This document shows, piece by piece, positions 34,099-42,533 of a DNA stretch of 64,000 nt. The DNA comes from Lysobacter niastensis (lineage in GTDB: Bacteria > Pseudomonadota > Gammaproteobacteria > Xanthomonadales > Xanthomonadaceae), in assembly GCF_015453285.1 (NCBI RefSeq), contig NZ_JADLZT010000005.1:248001-312000 (forward strand). The letters are read 5' to 3'. The notes under the pieces are model-generated. The model worked only from the letters and a program-made list of their open reading frames with translations. It was not told the origin of the DNA and made no database searches. Each line of letters begins with the position of its first letter. Position 1 is the first letter of the stretch. The position numbers and the translations under genes are program-made.

Positions 34099-34797
34099 TC
34101 AAGCCTGCGACAGCACAGGAAACCGCTCCCACATCCGCTCGAACTGTCCGCCGAAACAGCGCACCAGATAGGCGTCGCGGCTGACCACGAGGTTCTCGTG
34201 GTTGGAGGTGCTGGCGCTGCGCGTCCAGTTGAAGCTGCCGTTGGCGAGCTGGTCGCCGTCGAACACGGCGAACTTGTGGTGCATGTGGAACGGCGTGTCG
34301 TCTACCCGGACGTCGATTCCCAGTTCTGCGAGGCGGGCAACGTCGCTGCCTTCGTCGAAGCGCTTGTCGTTGTCGCTGATGATCCGCACGCGGACGCCCC
34401 GCTTGTGCGCGGTGGCCAGTTCGTCGGACAGGCGGTCGTCTGCGATGGTGTAAACACAGGCGTCGATGCTGGTACGGCTGCCGCGGCACAACTCGCGCAG
34501 CTTGTGCAGGCAACTGTCGCCCGGCGTGAAGAATGCCGTCGTGCCCGCTGCGGCGGGCAGGGACGACAGGTCCAGCGTTCGAACTACCTGCTCCAGCCAG
34601 CGCAGCGCCGCCAGGCTGTCGGCGCCTTCGACCGCCACCAGTTCGCGGGCCATGTCGAAGGCGCGGTTGCGCAGATAGCGGATCCGCTCGGCGTCGATGC
34701 GGGCACCGAGCTCGCGCAGCTCCTGGCGCTCCTCGTTATCGAGAGTGAGGTCGGTCGCGCTCGCGCGAAGGGCCTGGTCAAGCTGGCGGAAATCCAT
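34099..34797 (-). CDS. Single-HKD phospholipase D/nuclease-family protein
   Basis: 232 residues from ATG 34797. An N-terminal helical region (1-85) precedes one PLD domain: 'CVYTIADDRLSDELATAHKRGVRVRIISDN', then HKD motif H173-x-K175-x4-D180 and GSFNW (187-191), as in Nuc/mitochondrial cardiolipin hydrolase enzymes that work as dimers. Possible substrates are cardiolipin or nucleic acid. No signal peptide, so it should act in the cytosol or at the inner membrane. Last gene of the yjfI-telA operon, 10 bp after telA. Its position as terminal effector with TelA, PspA and flotillin is suggestive. Confidence 0.88.
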   Translation of the reverse strand: MDFRQLDQALRASATDLTLDNEERQELRELGARIDAERIRYLRNRAFDMARELVAVEGADSLAALRWLEQVVRTLDLSSLPAAAGTTAFFTPGDSCLHKLRELCRGSRTSIDACVYTIADDRLSDELATAHKRGVRVRIISDNDKRFDEGSDVARLAELGIDVRVDDTPFHMHHKFAVFDGDQLANGSFNWTRSASTSNHENLVVSRDAYLVRCFGGQFERMWERFPVLSQA

Positions 34798-34807
34798 GCG
34801 CCGCGCC

Positions 34808-35914
34808 TCAACCTGCGCCTTCGATCGTTGGCGCCGCCATGCGCTTCTGCACATCCTCGCGCATGCGCGTCAGTTCGACCTCTGCCTGCCGACGCTTTTC
34901 GATGCCCTCGCGGTGGATGGCGCGGACGTCCTCGACCGTCTTGATCAACTGGTCGTGGACGTACTGCAGGGTTTCCACGTCGATCACGCCGCGCTGATTG
35001 GCCTTGGCCGTGGCCACTGAGTTCTCGTGCAGCAACCGGGCGTTGTTTCGCATCATCTCGTTGGTCGCATCGTCGATGGCGGTCGCCAGCTCGACTGCGT
35101 TCTTCTGCTCTTCCAGCGATAGCTGGATGGCGAAGCTACGCTTCCAAGCCGGGATGGTGATGTCGCGCACCGCGCCGAACTTCTCGATCAGCAGGATGGC
35201 GTTGGCCTGGATGATGCGGATCGTCGGCAGCGACTGGTCGGCCGCGTGCTGGAGCAGGACCAGGTCGCCGACGCGCTTGTCGAGCAGGCGCATGGCGTTG
35301 TCCAGCTCGGAGCGGCGCGTGCGCGACTGTGGGTCGTCCAGGCCGTCCAGTCCCTTTCGCTCGGCGTCCAGCGAGGCCATGCGCAGGCGGCCCGCGGCGA
35401 CGTGGATGCCGAGTTCGCGGCGCTCGTCGACGACGATGTCGTGCATGCGGTCGAAATCCTTGACCCGCTTGCCGAGGTCCTCCTGCTGGCGCGATACATC
35501 GCGCATCAGCTGCTCGATCTGCTGGTTGGTGCTGCTGAACTTCTGCACCAGCTCGCCTTTGGAGGCGCGCATGCGGTCGATCAGCGGGCCGACCACCGGC
35601 AGTCGCGAGCGGGCACCGAGCTTCTGAAGATTCAACGTGCGGGCGATGCGGACGACCTCGCCGAGCGTCTCGCCAGTGGCGTCGAGGTCGCGATTGCGCA
35701 CCTGGTCAAGCAACTGGCTGGAGAACTGCGTCGTCTTGTTGGCCACGTCCTTGCCGAAGCCCATCAGGTTGGCCGGGGCGATGTCCTGGGCGGCGCGGGC
35801 GACTTCCTGGATGCGTGCGGTGTCCGCCGCGGTCAGGCCAAGCGCCGTCAGTGCGGCTTCGTCCAGCACACGTTCCGCGGGAAGGGCGACGGCATCCTGG
35901 GTAGTCTGGTTCAT
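34808..35914 (-). CDS. telA: TelA-family toxic-anion resistance protein
   Basis: 368 residues, all helical and cytosolic. TelA/KlaA marks: 'NLMGFGKDVANKTTQFSSQLLDQVRNRDLDATGETLGEVV', 'GPLIDRMRASKGELVQKFSSTNQQIEQLMRDVSRQQEDLGKRV', 'LLIEKFGAVRDITIPAWKRSFAIQLSLEEQKNAVELA'. TelA proteins were named from plasmid tellurite resistance and recur with Ter and PspA stress genes; the biochemical activity is unknown. The start overlaps the upstream stop by 4 bp (ATGA). It lies between a helical partner and the PLD protein. Confidence 0.93.
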   Translation of the reverse strand: MNQTTQDAVALPAERVLDEAALTALGLTAADTARIQEVARAAQDIAPANLMGFGKDVANKTTQFSSQLLDQVRNRDLDATGETLGEVVRIARTLNLQKLGARSRLPVVGPLIDRMRASKGELVQKFSSTNQQIEQLMRDVSRQQEDLGKRVKDFDRMHDIVVDERRELGIHVAAGRLRMASLDAERKGLDGLDDPQSRTRRSELDNAMRLLDKRVGDLVLLQHAADQSLPTIRIIQANAILLIEKFGAVRDITIPAWKRSFAIQLSLEEQKNAVELATAIDDATNEMMRNNARLLHENSVATAKANQRGVIDVETLQYVHDQLIKTVEDVRAIHREGIEKRRQAEVELTRMREDVQKRMAAPTIEGAG

Positions 35915-36699
35915 GACGATGACTCCTTGTTGGCGCGGCCGGCGTCGATGCCGGCGGGCGGGGTGGCGTTGCGTAGGGTATCGGGGGTATCGGGATTGGG
36001 ATTCTCGCCGCGCAGCGCTTCGCGCAATGCAGCCAGTTGCGAGCGCAGCGTGTCCTGCAGCCGCGCGGTCGTTTCGGCCTCGTCACGCGCGGACGGATCG
36101 GTGAGCAGGGCTTGCTGGCGCCACGCGGGCACCAGCAGGTCGCGTACCTGGGCGTGGCGCATCAGCAGGTGCCTCACGTGCTGGTGCATTAACTCGACCT
36201 GCCTAACCGTGGTGTCCCAAGTAGCGGCGATCGCGCCAAGATGCACGCGCCTGCGCGCCAGCGTTGGCTCGGAATCGGCGTCCGCCGACGTGGAGTCGAT
36301 TACTGCTCGCAAACGATCGGACTGCTCGCGCAGCCAGGCCGCGAGTGGCTCCAGTTCCGCCGCCTTCGCGGCGAGCCGTTCGGCCAGCGCCTGCGCCGAG
36401 GACAGGTGCAAGCGAACCCGCGTATCGGCCGGATCGGGCTGGGCTTGTGCGACGAGGTCACGGCCGAGCAGGCGCCCGAAGAACCCGGCACGGCGACGGC
36501 GCCGCGCCGGATCGGCGTTGTCGATGGCGATGGCGATGCCTTCGAGTTCGCTCAGCAGCGCGGCGGTCGGCAGATTCGCCAAGTGCGCACCGATGGCGTC
36601 GAGATCGACCTGCGCCACCAGCTCCGCGCCCAGCGCGGCGGCGTCCCGCGCATCGCGCGGTGCGGGTACGCCAGCGACGGATCGCGGATCCGGATTCAC
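35911..36699 (-). CDS. Helical TelA-partner protein of unknown family
   Basis: 262 residues, cytosolic, helix-rich. An Arg-rich patch 'RRRRRAGFFGRLLGRDL' near residue 70 could bind membrane or nucleic acid. The second half ('FSTVRQVELMHQHVRHLLMRHAQVRDLLVPAWRQQALL' in part) echoes the TelA segment ending in 'IPAWKRSFA', so it may be a diverged TelA paralogue. It shares 4-bp overlaps with both the ATPase gene upstream and telA downstream, hence strict co-translation. Function unknown. Confidence 0.72.
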   Translation of the reverse strand: MNPDPRSVAGVPAPRDARDAAALGAELVAQVDLDAIGAHLANLPTAALLSELEGIAIAIDNADPARRRRRAGFFGRLLGRDLVAQAQPDPADTRVRLHLSSAQALAERLAAKAAELEPLAAWLREQSDRLRAVIDSTSADADSEPTLARRRVHLGAIAATWDTTVRQVELMHQHVRHLLMRHAQVRDLLVPAWRQQALLTDPSARDEAETTARLQDTLRSQLAALREALRGENPNPDTPDTLRNATPPAGIDAGRANKESSS

Positions 36700-39600
36700 T
36701 TGTTCGACGGGTCGCGGTTGAGTTCGGACAGGGTCATGCCGCTGAACTGCTCCAGCGCAGCGTCGAGCGGCCGCTCGGTCTGCGTCGGCTGATGCTGGCG
36801 CTTAGTCGGCAGCCTGGTCCTGGCCGGAGCGCCGCTGCCTTCGCGCATCGCCAGCGCGAGTTGGAGCAGGGCGTGGTTGATCCGTTCCTGGCCTTCGTGG
36901 CTGTTACGCATCGCCTCCAGCAGGGGCGCGATGGTGCCATGGAGCGATTCCGGCAGGGTTTCGGTCCAGGACATGTCGATGGCCTGCGCCGGTACCGGCA
37001 CTTCACGTTGCTCGGCTACGCGTTGGAGCAAGGACAACATCGCCTCCCACGGCGGTGGCGCAGCGACCGCCACTGGCGCGGGCGCCTGCGTAGCCGAGCC
37101 GATCGCCTGCAGACCACCGGCGATGTCGGCCAGTTGCGCGACGACGCGTCCGCCAACGTCGCCGTCCTCGGCGCCCATGGCCTTGTTGCGGAGAAAATCG
37201 CGCTTGATCTGCGCCCAGCGTGCGGATTCGTCCGGGCTCATCGTGCCGCGCAGTTCGGCGAGCTTGAGCAGGTTCTCCTCCGCGCCGGTGGTCAGCAGCT
37301 GCGCCTCGCCCAGGTAGTGGTCGCTGATCAGTTGCTGCAACTCGGCTTCGTTGAGCACCGGAGATATCTTCTCTGCGAGCTTGTTCATGTTGCGGTAGCT
37401 GCCCTGCAGCTTGAACGGCGGCTCGGTGCGGTACTTGTCGGCCTGCGCGGCACTGGCGATGTACTGCTGGTTGACGCGGTAGACCACGTCGCGGACCTCC
37501 ATCAGGCGCTGCAGCGTGGCGATGATCTCGCTGGTCTCGGCGGCGCTGTAGGCGTGGCTGAGGTTGTTGAGCGACACATCGCGGCCCCGGGCCTTGTCCG
37601 CGAGCAGGTAGAGGTCGGCGAGATCGCGCGTCGCCAACGGCGCCAACACGGGGTTGGAGGTCAGGCTGTTCTCGATGTAGCTGAGCGTGAAGGCGTCTTC
37701 CTTGCCGCCCAGCACGTCGCCGAGGTTGTAGATGTCGGCACGGTTGGCCAGCATGTCCGGGATCTTGAACACCTCGCCGGACTCCGTGTACGGATTGCCG
37801 GCCATCACCACGCAGAACTTCTTGCCGCGCAGGTCGTAGGTGCGGGTGCGTCCCTTCCACACGCCTTCAATGCGGCGCGTGCCGTCGCACAAGGAAATGA
37901 ACTTCTGCAGGAACTCCGGGTGGGTGTGCTGGATGTCGTCGACATACAGCATCACGTTGTTGCCCATCTCCAGCGCCAGGTTGAGCTTCTCCAGCTCCTG
38001 GCGCGAGGTCGCATCCGGCGCCTGCGCCGGGTCGATCGAGCGCACGTCGTGGCCGAGCGCCGGGCCGTTGATCTTCATGAAAATCAGGCCGAGGCGGTGA
38101 GCGACGTACTCCATCAGCGTCGTCTTGCCGTAGCCCGGTGGCGAGATCATCATCAGCAGGCCCATCAGGTCGCTGCGCTTGTTCTCGCCTGCCGCACCCA
38201 TCTGCTTGGCGAGGTTGTCGCCGATGATCGGCAGGTAGACGTCGTTGATCAGGCGGTTGCGCACGAACGAAGTCAGCGGGCGCGCCTGGAACTCCGAGAG
38301 ACGCAGCGTTTCGCGCTGGCGCTCCATGGTGCCCTGGCGGATCGCCTGGAACTGCCGGTAACCGGGCAGGAATCGCCCGTTGTGGTGGCGCAGGCGCGCG
38401 AGCAGGTCGTCGGCGGCCAGCGCCAGACGTCCGCCGGTGATGCGCGGGTGCTCGCCGAGCAGGCCCTCGACGCTGGCCAGCAGCGAGGTGTCGTTAGGAC
38501 GGCGCCGCAGCGTGGCGCCGGTCAGCAGCAATGCGGCCGCCTCCGGTACATACGACGCGAGCGCCGCAAACTGCGGTTGCGCGCACAGGCCTTCGAGCCA
38601 GTGCAGTGCGTGGACCCAGCGCGCCGGCAGCGGCAGCGCTGCCAGCGTGCGGGTGAAGGAGTCCTGCATTCCGGCCGCCTCCAGGCGCTGACGCAGGCCG
38701 TCGGCAAGTTCGCGTGCGTATCGCGACAACACCAGGGCGACATCGGCTTCGGCCAGTTCGTCCAGCAGGTAGTCCGCAGCATCGGCCGACAGCGATTGGT
38801 CAATCGCGATCGTGGTGCTTGCCACGTACCCGGCGATGACGGTGGCGATCTCGCCGCCCAACGCATCGATGCCGGCCTGGCTGCCGAACAGCTGCTGCAT
38901 GGTGCGTGCGCCGGCGAGGCGCTGGCTCCAGGCGCGCGCGTCCTCGCCGTGCTGGTGCTCCGCCCAGAACAGCGTGGCGAGCGCACGAGCGGTCGGCGCG
39001 TGGAGCAGTTGTCCCGCAGCGGCGCGCTGGCCGAGCAGGACGCGCAGGATCGCGGTCGCGTCGTGGTCGTGGATGCCGCGTTCGTAGCCGTCGCGATAAC
39101 GCGGCGCGGCGAACTCGCGCACGCTCTTCGCCAGCGCGTCCGCGTCGCCGAGTTGGCGCTGCAGCAGGTCAATCGACAGCCCGTCGCGCCCGGCCTCGGC
39201 GGCTTCCAGCACTTGGCCGGCCAGGTACTCGCCGCGGTACAACGCCGGCGATTCGGATTCGAGCGTCACGGGCCAGAACTCGCGGAGTGTCGCGAGCTCC
39301 TCGCTGTGGATCGGCTCCATGAAGTCGGTGCCGGTCAGGTGCACGGCAAGCTCGTCGCCGCGGGGCAGGATGGTCAGGTCCAGCGGTTGGGTGTTGACGC
39401 TGAAGCGGTGGCGGCCGAGCTTGATGACGTTGCCGCCGTCCTCGAACAACTCGCTGCGGTCTCGCAGCGTCCGTACGGCCTGGTCGCGTGCGCCCTTCAG
39501 CCGCGCCTCGACGTCGTCTGCCTTGACGCTGTCCTTGAGCGCGCGCAGACGCTCAGCCAGCTCCCGGATCTTCAGGATCAGCGGGTCGCCGGCGAAGAAC

Positions 39601-42017
39601 GCGTTGAGTTCGTCGATGCCGGCGAGCTTGGCAGTGCGGCGGCCCAGGCCTTCGAGAATGCGGTTGGCAGCGTCCAGCACCGTCTGCGCCTTGCGCTGTC
39701 GGTCGTCGAGCAGGGCCTGCTTGTGCGCGTCGAAGACTTCCAACAGCTCCTCGCGCTTGGCCAGGATGTCGCCGAGGAACTGCTCGTGCTCGCCGAACTG
39801 GCTCTCCAGCTCTTCCAACTGCACCATCAGGCGCGAGAGCTGCTCGTCGGCGCGTTCCGGATCGCTGGCAAGGCCGAGTGCGTTGGTGATGGCCTGGCCA
39901 AACAGCGCGAACTGCGCGCCGAACTGCGCGACCGCCTCGTTCGAACCTAGCGTCCTGCGGCGCTGTTCGGCGCGGGCCTTGGCTTGGTTGAGGCGGGCGT
40001 AGATGACCGAGATCGCCTCGACCACGCGCGTGCGCTGGGTCGCGTCGTCGACTTTCAGGGTCGCGACCAGCTCCGAGAGCATGTCGAGATCGGCCGAACG
40101 GGCCTGCAGCGCGGCGATCTGTTCTCCCAACTGCTTCGCGGTCTGCGCCTGCTGCGCGGTCGCGTCGAGTTCTTCCACCTGGCGCGCGAATGGCTGCAGC
40201 GCCTTCTCCTGCCCGAGGAACATGCCGGTGGCGTGGCCGATGCGCTCGTGCGCGGACTGAAGCTCGGCACCCATCGCATCTATTGCGGCGGTGTCGATGT
40301 AGCGATAGTCGCGGATCGTCAGCAGGTGCCCGCGCAGGCGGCCGATTGCGCCGAGCGCCTCCACGAACTCGGCAATCTGGTTCCAGTTATCGGGCAACAG
40401 GCGCCCGATCAATGCCTTGTGGTCGGTACGCGCCTGCGCGATGGCCGCTTCGGACTGGCGGCGGATGTCCTCGACCTTTTCGAACTCGTCGAGCACCGAT
40501 TCGCCGGTCGCGCAGATCTCGCGCAGCAGGCCTGCAGCACCCTCGCAATTGCCGTCGTCGAGCCAGTGGTGTGCGTCGAACAGGCGGCGCGCATGCTGCG
40601 TCAACAGCTGGTAGCGCTGCACCGACACTTCCGGACTGTCGATCTCTCGCGCCAGGTCGAACAGATTGGAAATGCCGCGGACCATCTCGGCGTTGCCGAT
40701 GCGACCCATGAAGCTGGTGCCCGGCGGCCGGCTGGCAGCGAACTCGTCGCTGACGAACGGCGTCTGCCAGACCTGCATTGGATGCACGCGGGTAGCGCCG
40801 TCGCCTTCGGCATGGAACAGCACCATGCGCCCGTCCGGCAGCACTGCGTGGCCGTGGCCGAACAGTGGGTTCTGCAGCTTGCGCTGGATCATGTTGTAGA
40901 CGAACAGCGCGCTGCGCCCTTGCTCCGGCTCGTAGAAGGCGTACATGACGTCTTCGCCGTTGGGCGAGCGGATAGCGCGCTGGAACTGCATGCCTGCCAT
41001 GGCAGCGTCGAACGCCTTGTGCTCGCCGCTCTGCAGGTAGTAGCCACCCGGAAAGATAATCCCGTGGTCTTCCGGAAGCTGCACGCAGGCCTGGGTGACG
41101 GCGTCGTTGCGGGTGACCTTGCCGGTCAGCGTGTTGTAGACCAGGCCGCGCCAGGTGGTTTCGCGATACGGCAACACCTTCAGCAGGATCAACGAGCCAA
41201 CGCGTGCGAAGTCGATGCTGGCGTCGTCCAGCGACTGGGTCTTGTCTTCGACCGGCTCGCTGTAGATGCCCTGGCCGAGTTCGGTGTTGTTCTCAACCTT
41301 GATGGTCAGGTCGCCGCCGGTGGTCTCGACGAATATCGTGTCGAGAATGTTCAGATGCGGGAAACGGCCGTTGACCATCAGCTCGCGCGTGGCCCGGGTC
41401 CATTCGAAGTCGAACGGCGGCGGAAGCACCAGGTCGCGCTCGCCGCGCGTGTCGATGTAGCTCAGTTCGCCCTGGTTGGAGATGGCCCAGCGGAAAACGC
41501 GCACGTCGCTGCTGCGCTCGCCGATCTGGAAGGCCGCCATCAGCTTGCTGCCTGCCACGTCCAGTTGCAGCAGGCGGGCGTTCTTGTAGTAGGCGTAGAG
41601 CTCGCCGAAATCGCGGACGAAGGCGGGATCGCCGAGGAAGCTGGTGGCGATGTCGGCGGGGGTAACGTCGTAACCTTCGGCGCCCTCGACCAGCCGGTAC
41701 AAGCCGAAAACGTCTTCCACGCGCGTGGTGGTCTTCAGCCCGAGGAAGACGTTGTAGCCGAACAGCAGCAGGTCGCCGACCGGGACGATGTCGCGGCCGA
41801 TGCAGTTGTTCTCAGTGCGGATCCGCAGGCGGCCGGTCACTTCCAGGCGACTGTCGCCGAACTCCTGCAGGCGCCGCTGGTTGAGCGTGCCGGCGACCTG
41901 CTGCAGGCGCTGGCCCTGCTCGTCGAGGCGACGGCGCAGCACTTCATAGGCGCCGCCCTGTGCGACGGCCTGGTCGACCTGCGTGGCTGCGTCGGTTGCT
42001 GTGACGGGTTGCGACAT
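36696..42017 (-). CDS. Giant DUF3686-type AAA ATPase ('DNA repair ATPase' family)
   Basis: 1773 residues. The N-terminal third holds beta-strand repeats (LFGYNVFLGLKTTTRVEDVFGLY, YAYYKNARLLQLDVAG, IFPGGYYLQSGE). Long coiled-coil stretches run over about 540-880 (ATQRTRVVEAISVIYARLNQAK). The AAA domain has Walker A SPPGYGKTT near residue 1295 and Walker B 'NVMLYVDDIQHTHPEFLQ' near 1355, then 'RADIYNLGDVLGGKEDAF'. Databases name this family 'ATPase involved in DNA repair', but that role is weakly supported; recurrent neighbours are flotillin, PspA and TelA. It is cytosolic and probably remodels a membrane-scaffold or nucleic-acid complex. Confidence 0.88.
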   Translation of the reverse strand: MSQPVTATDAATQVDQAVAQGGAYEVLRRRLDEQGQRLQQVAGTLNQRRLQEFGDSRLEVTGRLRIRTENNCIGRDIVPVGDLLLFGYNVFLGLKTTTRVEDVFGLYRLVEGAEGYDVTPADIATSFLGDPAFVRDFGELYAYYKNARLLQLDVAGSKLMAAFQIGERSSDVRVFRWAISNQGELSYIDTRGERDLVLPPPFDFEWTRATRELMVNGRFPHLNILDTIFVETTGGDLTIKVENNTELGQGIYSEPVEDKTQSLDDASIDFARVGSLILLKVLPYRETTWRGLVYNTLTGKVTRNDAVTQACVQLPEDHGIIFPGGYYLQSGEHKAFDAAMAGMQFQRAIRSPNGEDVMYAFYEPEQGRSALFVYNMIQRKLQNPLFGHGHAVLPDGRMVLFHAEGDGATRVHPMQVWQTPFVSDEFAASRPPGTSFMGRIGNAEMVRGISNLFDLAREIDSPEVSVQRYQLLTQHARRLFDAHHWLDDGNCEGAAGLLREICATGESVLDEFEKVEDIRRQSEAAIAQARTDHKALIGRLLPDNWNQIAEFVEALGAIGRLRGHLLTIRDYRYIDTAAIDAMGAELQSAHERIGHATGMFLGQEKALQPFARQVEELDATAQQAQTAKQLGEQIAALQARSADLDMLSELVATLKVDDATQRTRVVEAISVIYARLNQAKARAEQRRRTLGSNEAVAQFGAQFALFGQAITNALGLASDPERADEQLSRLMVQLEELESQFGEHEQFLGDILAKREELLEVFDAHKQALLDDRQRKAQTVLDAANRILEGLGRRTAKLAGIDELNAFFAGDPLILKIRELAERLRALKDSVKADDVEARLKGARDQAVRTLRDRSELFEDGGNVIKLGRHRFSVNTQPLDLTILPRGDELAVHLTGTDFMEPIHSEELATLREFWPVTLESESPALYRGEYLAGQVLEAAEAGRDGLSIDLLQRQLGDADALAKSVREFAAPRYRDGYERGIHDHDATAILRVLLGQRAAAGQLLHAPTARALATLFWAEHQHGEDARAWSQRLAGARTMQQLFGSQAGIDALGGEIATVIAGYVASTTIAIDQSLSADAADYLLDELAEADVALVLSRYARELADGLRQRLEAAGMQDSFTRTLAALPLPARWVHALHWLEGLCAQPQFAALASYVPEAAALLLTGATLRRRPNDTSLLASVEGLLGEHPRITGGRLALAADDLLARLRHHNGRFLPGYRQFQAIRQGTMERQRETLRLSEFQARPLTSFVRNRLINDVYLPIIGDNLAKQMGAAGENKRSDLMGLLMMISPPGYGKTTLMEYVAHRLGLIFMKINGPALGHDVRSIDPAQAPDATSRQELEKLNLALEMGNNVMLYVDDIQHTHPEFLQKFISLCDGTRRIEGVWKGRTRTYDLRGKKFCVVMAGNPYTESGEVFKIPDMLANRADIYNLGDVLGGKEDAFTLSYIENSLTSNPVLAPLATRDLADLYLLADKARGRDVSLNNLSHAYSAAETSEIIATLQRLMEVRDVVYRVNQQYIASAAQADKYRTEPPFKLQGSYRNMNKLAEKISPVLNEAELQQLISDHYLGEAQLLTTGAEENLLKLAELRGTMSPDESARWAQIKRDFLRNKAMGAEDGDVGGRVVAQLADIAGGLQAIGSATQAPAPVAVAAPPPWEAMLSLLQRVAEQREVPVPAQAIDMSWTETLPESLHGTIAPLLEAMRNSHEGQERINHALLQLALAMREGSGAPARTRLPTKRQHQPTQTERPLDAALEQFSGMTLSELNRDPSNK

Positions 42018-42126
42018 CGTGGTACCTCGCCCATCCGGGGCGGTTAGGAAGCAACTGCAGGAATCGCCAGTACCGGCGTGCCCCGGCTGACATCGCGCGT
42101 GCGCGAGTGCCAGCCGAGACTGGACA

Positions 42127-42393
42127 TCAGGCCGAAGTGCCTTCGGGGACTTGGATGCCGAACTTGCGCGCGATCGCGGTCAGCTGCGCCTTCATCGCCG
42201 TGTCGATCTCGTCCGGCCGGATGCGCGCGATGATGTTGCTCAGCACACGCAGTTCGTTGGCGTCGGTGACGCCGTCACGCTCGGCGATGGCGAGGATCTT
42301 GCCCAGCTCTGTCGCGTCCAGGCGGCCGTCGTCGCCGAAACAGCGGACGGAATGGAAGGCCATCTCAAGGAAGTCGCGGCTCTCTTTGCTCAT
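42127..42393 (-). CDS. Small TerB-like helical protein
   Basis: 88 residues, no signal peptide. 'FHSVRCFGDDGRLDATELGKILAIAERDGVTDANELRVLSNIIARIRPDEID' is reminiscent of TerB-type helical modules with their repeated 'DG.(V/L)D..E' turns, which can bind metal; the likeness is weak. It sits between flotillin and the giant ATPase with gaps of about 110-140 bp on both sides. Short acidic helices could give it an adaptor role. Family not confirmed. Confidence 0.7.
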   Translation of the reverse strand: MSKESRDFLEMAFHSVRCFGDDGRLDATELGKILAIAERDGVTDANELRVLSNIIARIRPDEIDTAMKAQLTAIARKFGIQVPEGTSA

Positions 42394-42533
42394 GTCGGGT
42401 CTCGTTGGGCGGGTAGGGATGTCGTTGAAGCGGGATGGAGGCTGTGACGAGGCAGACCCGCACGAAGCCCCTTTGGCCGAAGCGGATGAAGTGGGTCATC
42501 CGAGCGGCCAATGGAGTTCGGGCGTGTTGGACG

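Noticed and set aside
33875-34513. 212-codon minus-strand frame across the terminator
   Set aside because: Runs through a strong terminator and is a shadow of the PLD gene in another frame.
36264-39950. 1228-codon plus-strand frame antisense to the giant ATPase
   Set aside because: High-GC shadow; the minus strand encodes clear AAA motifs.
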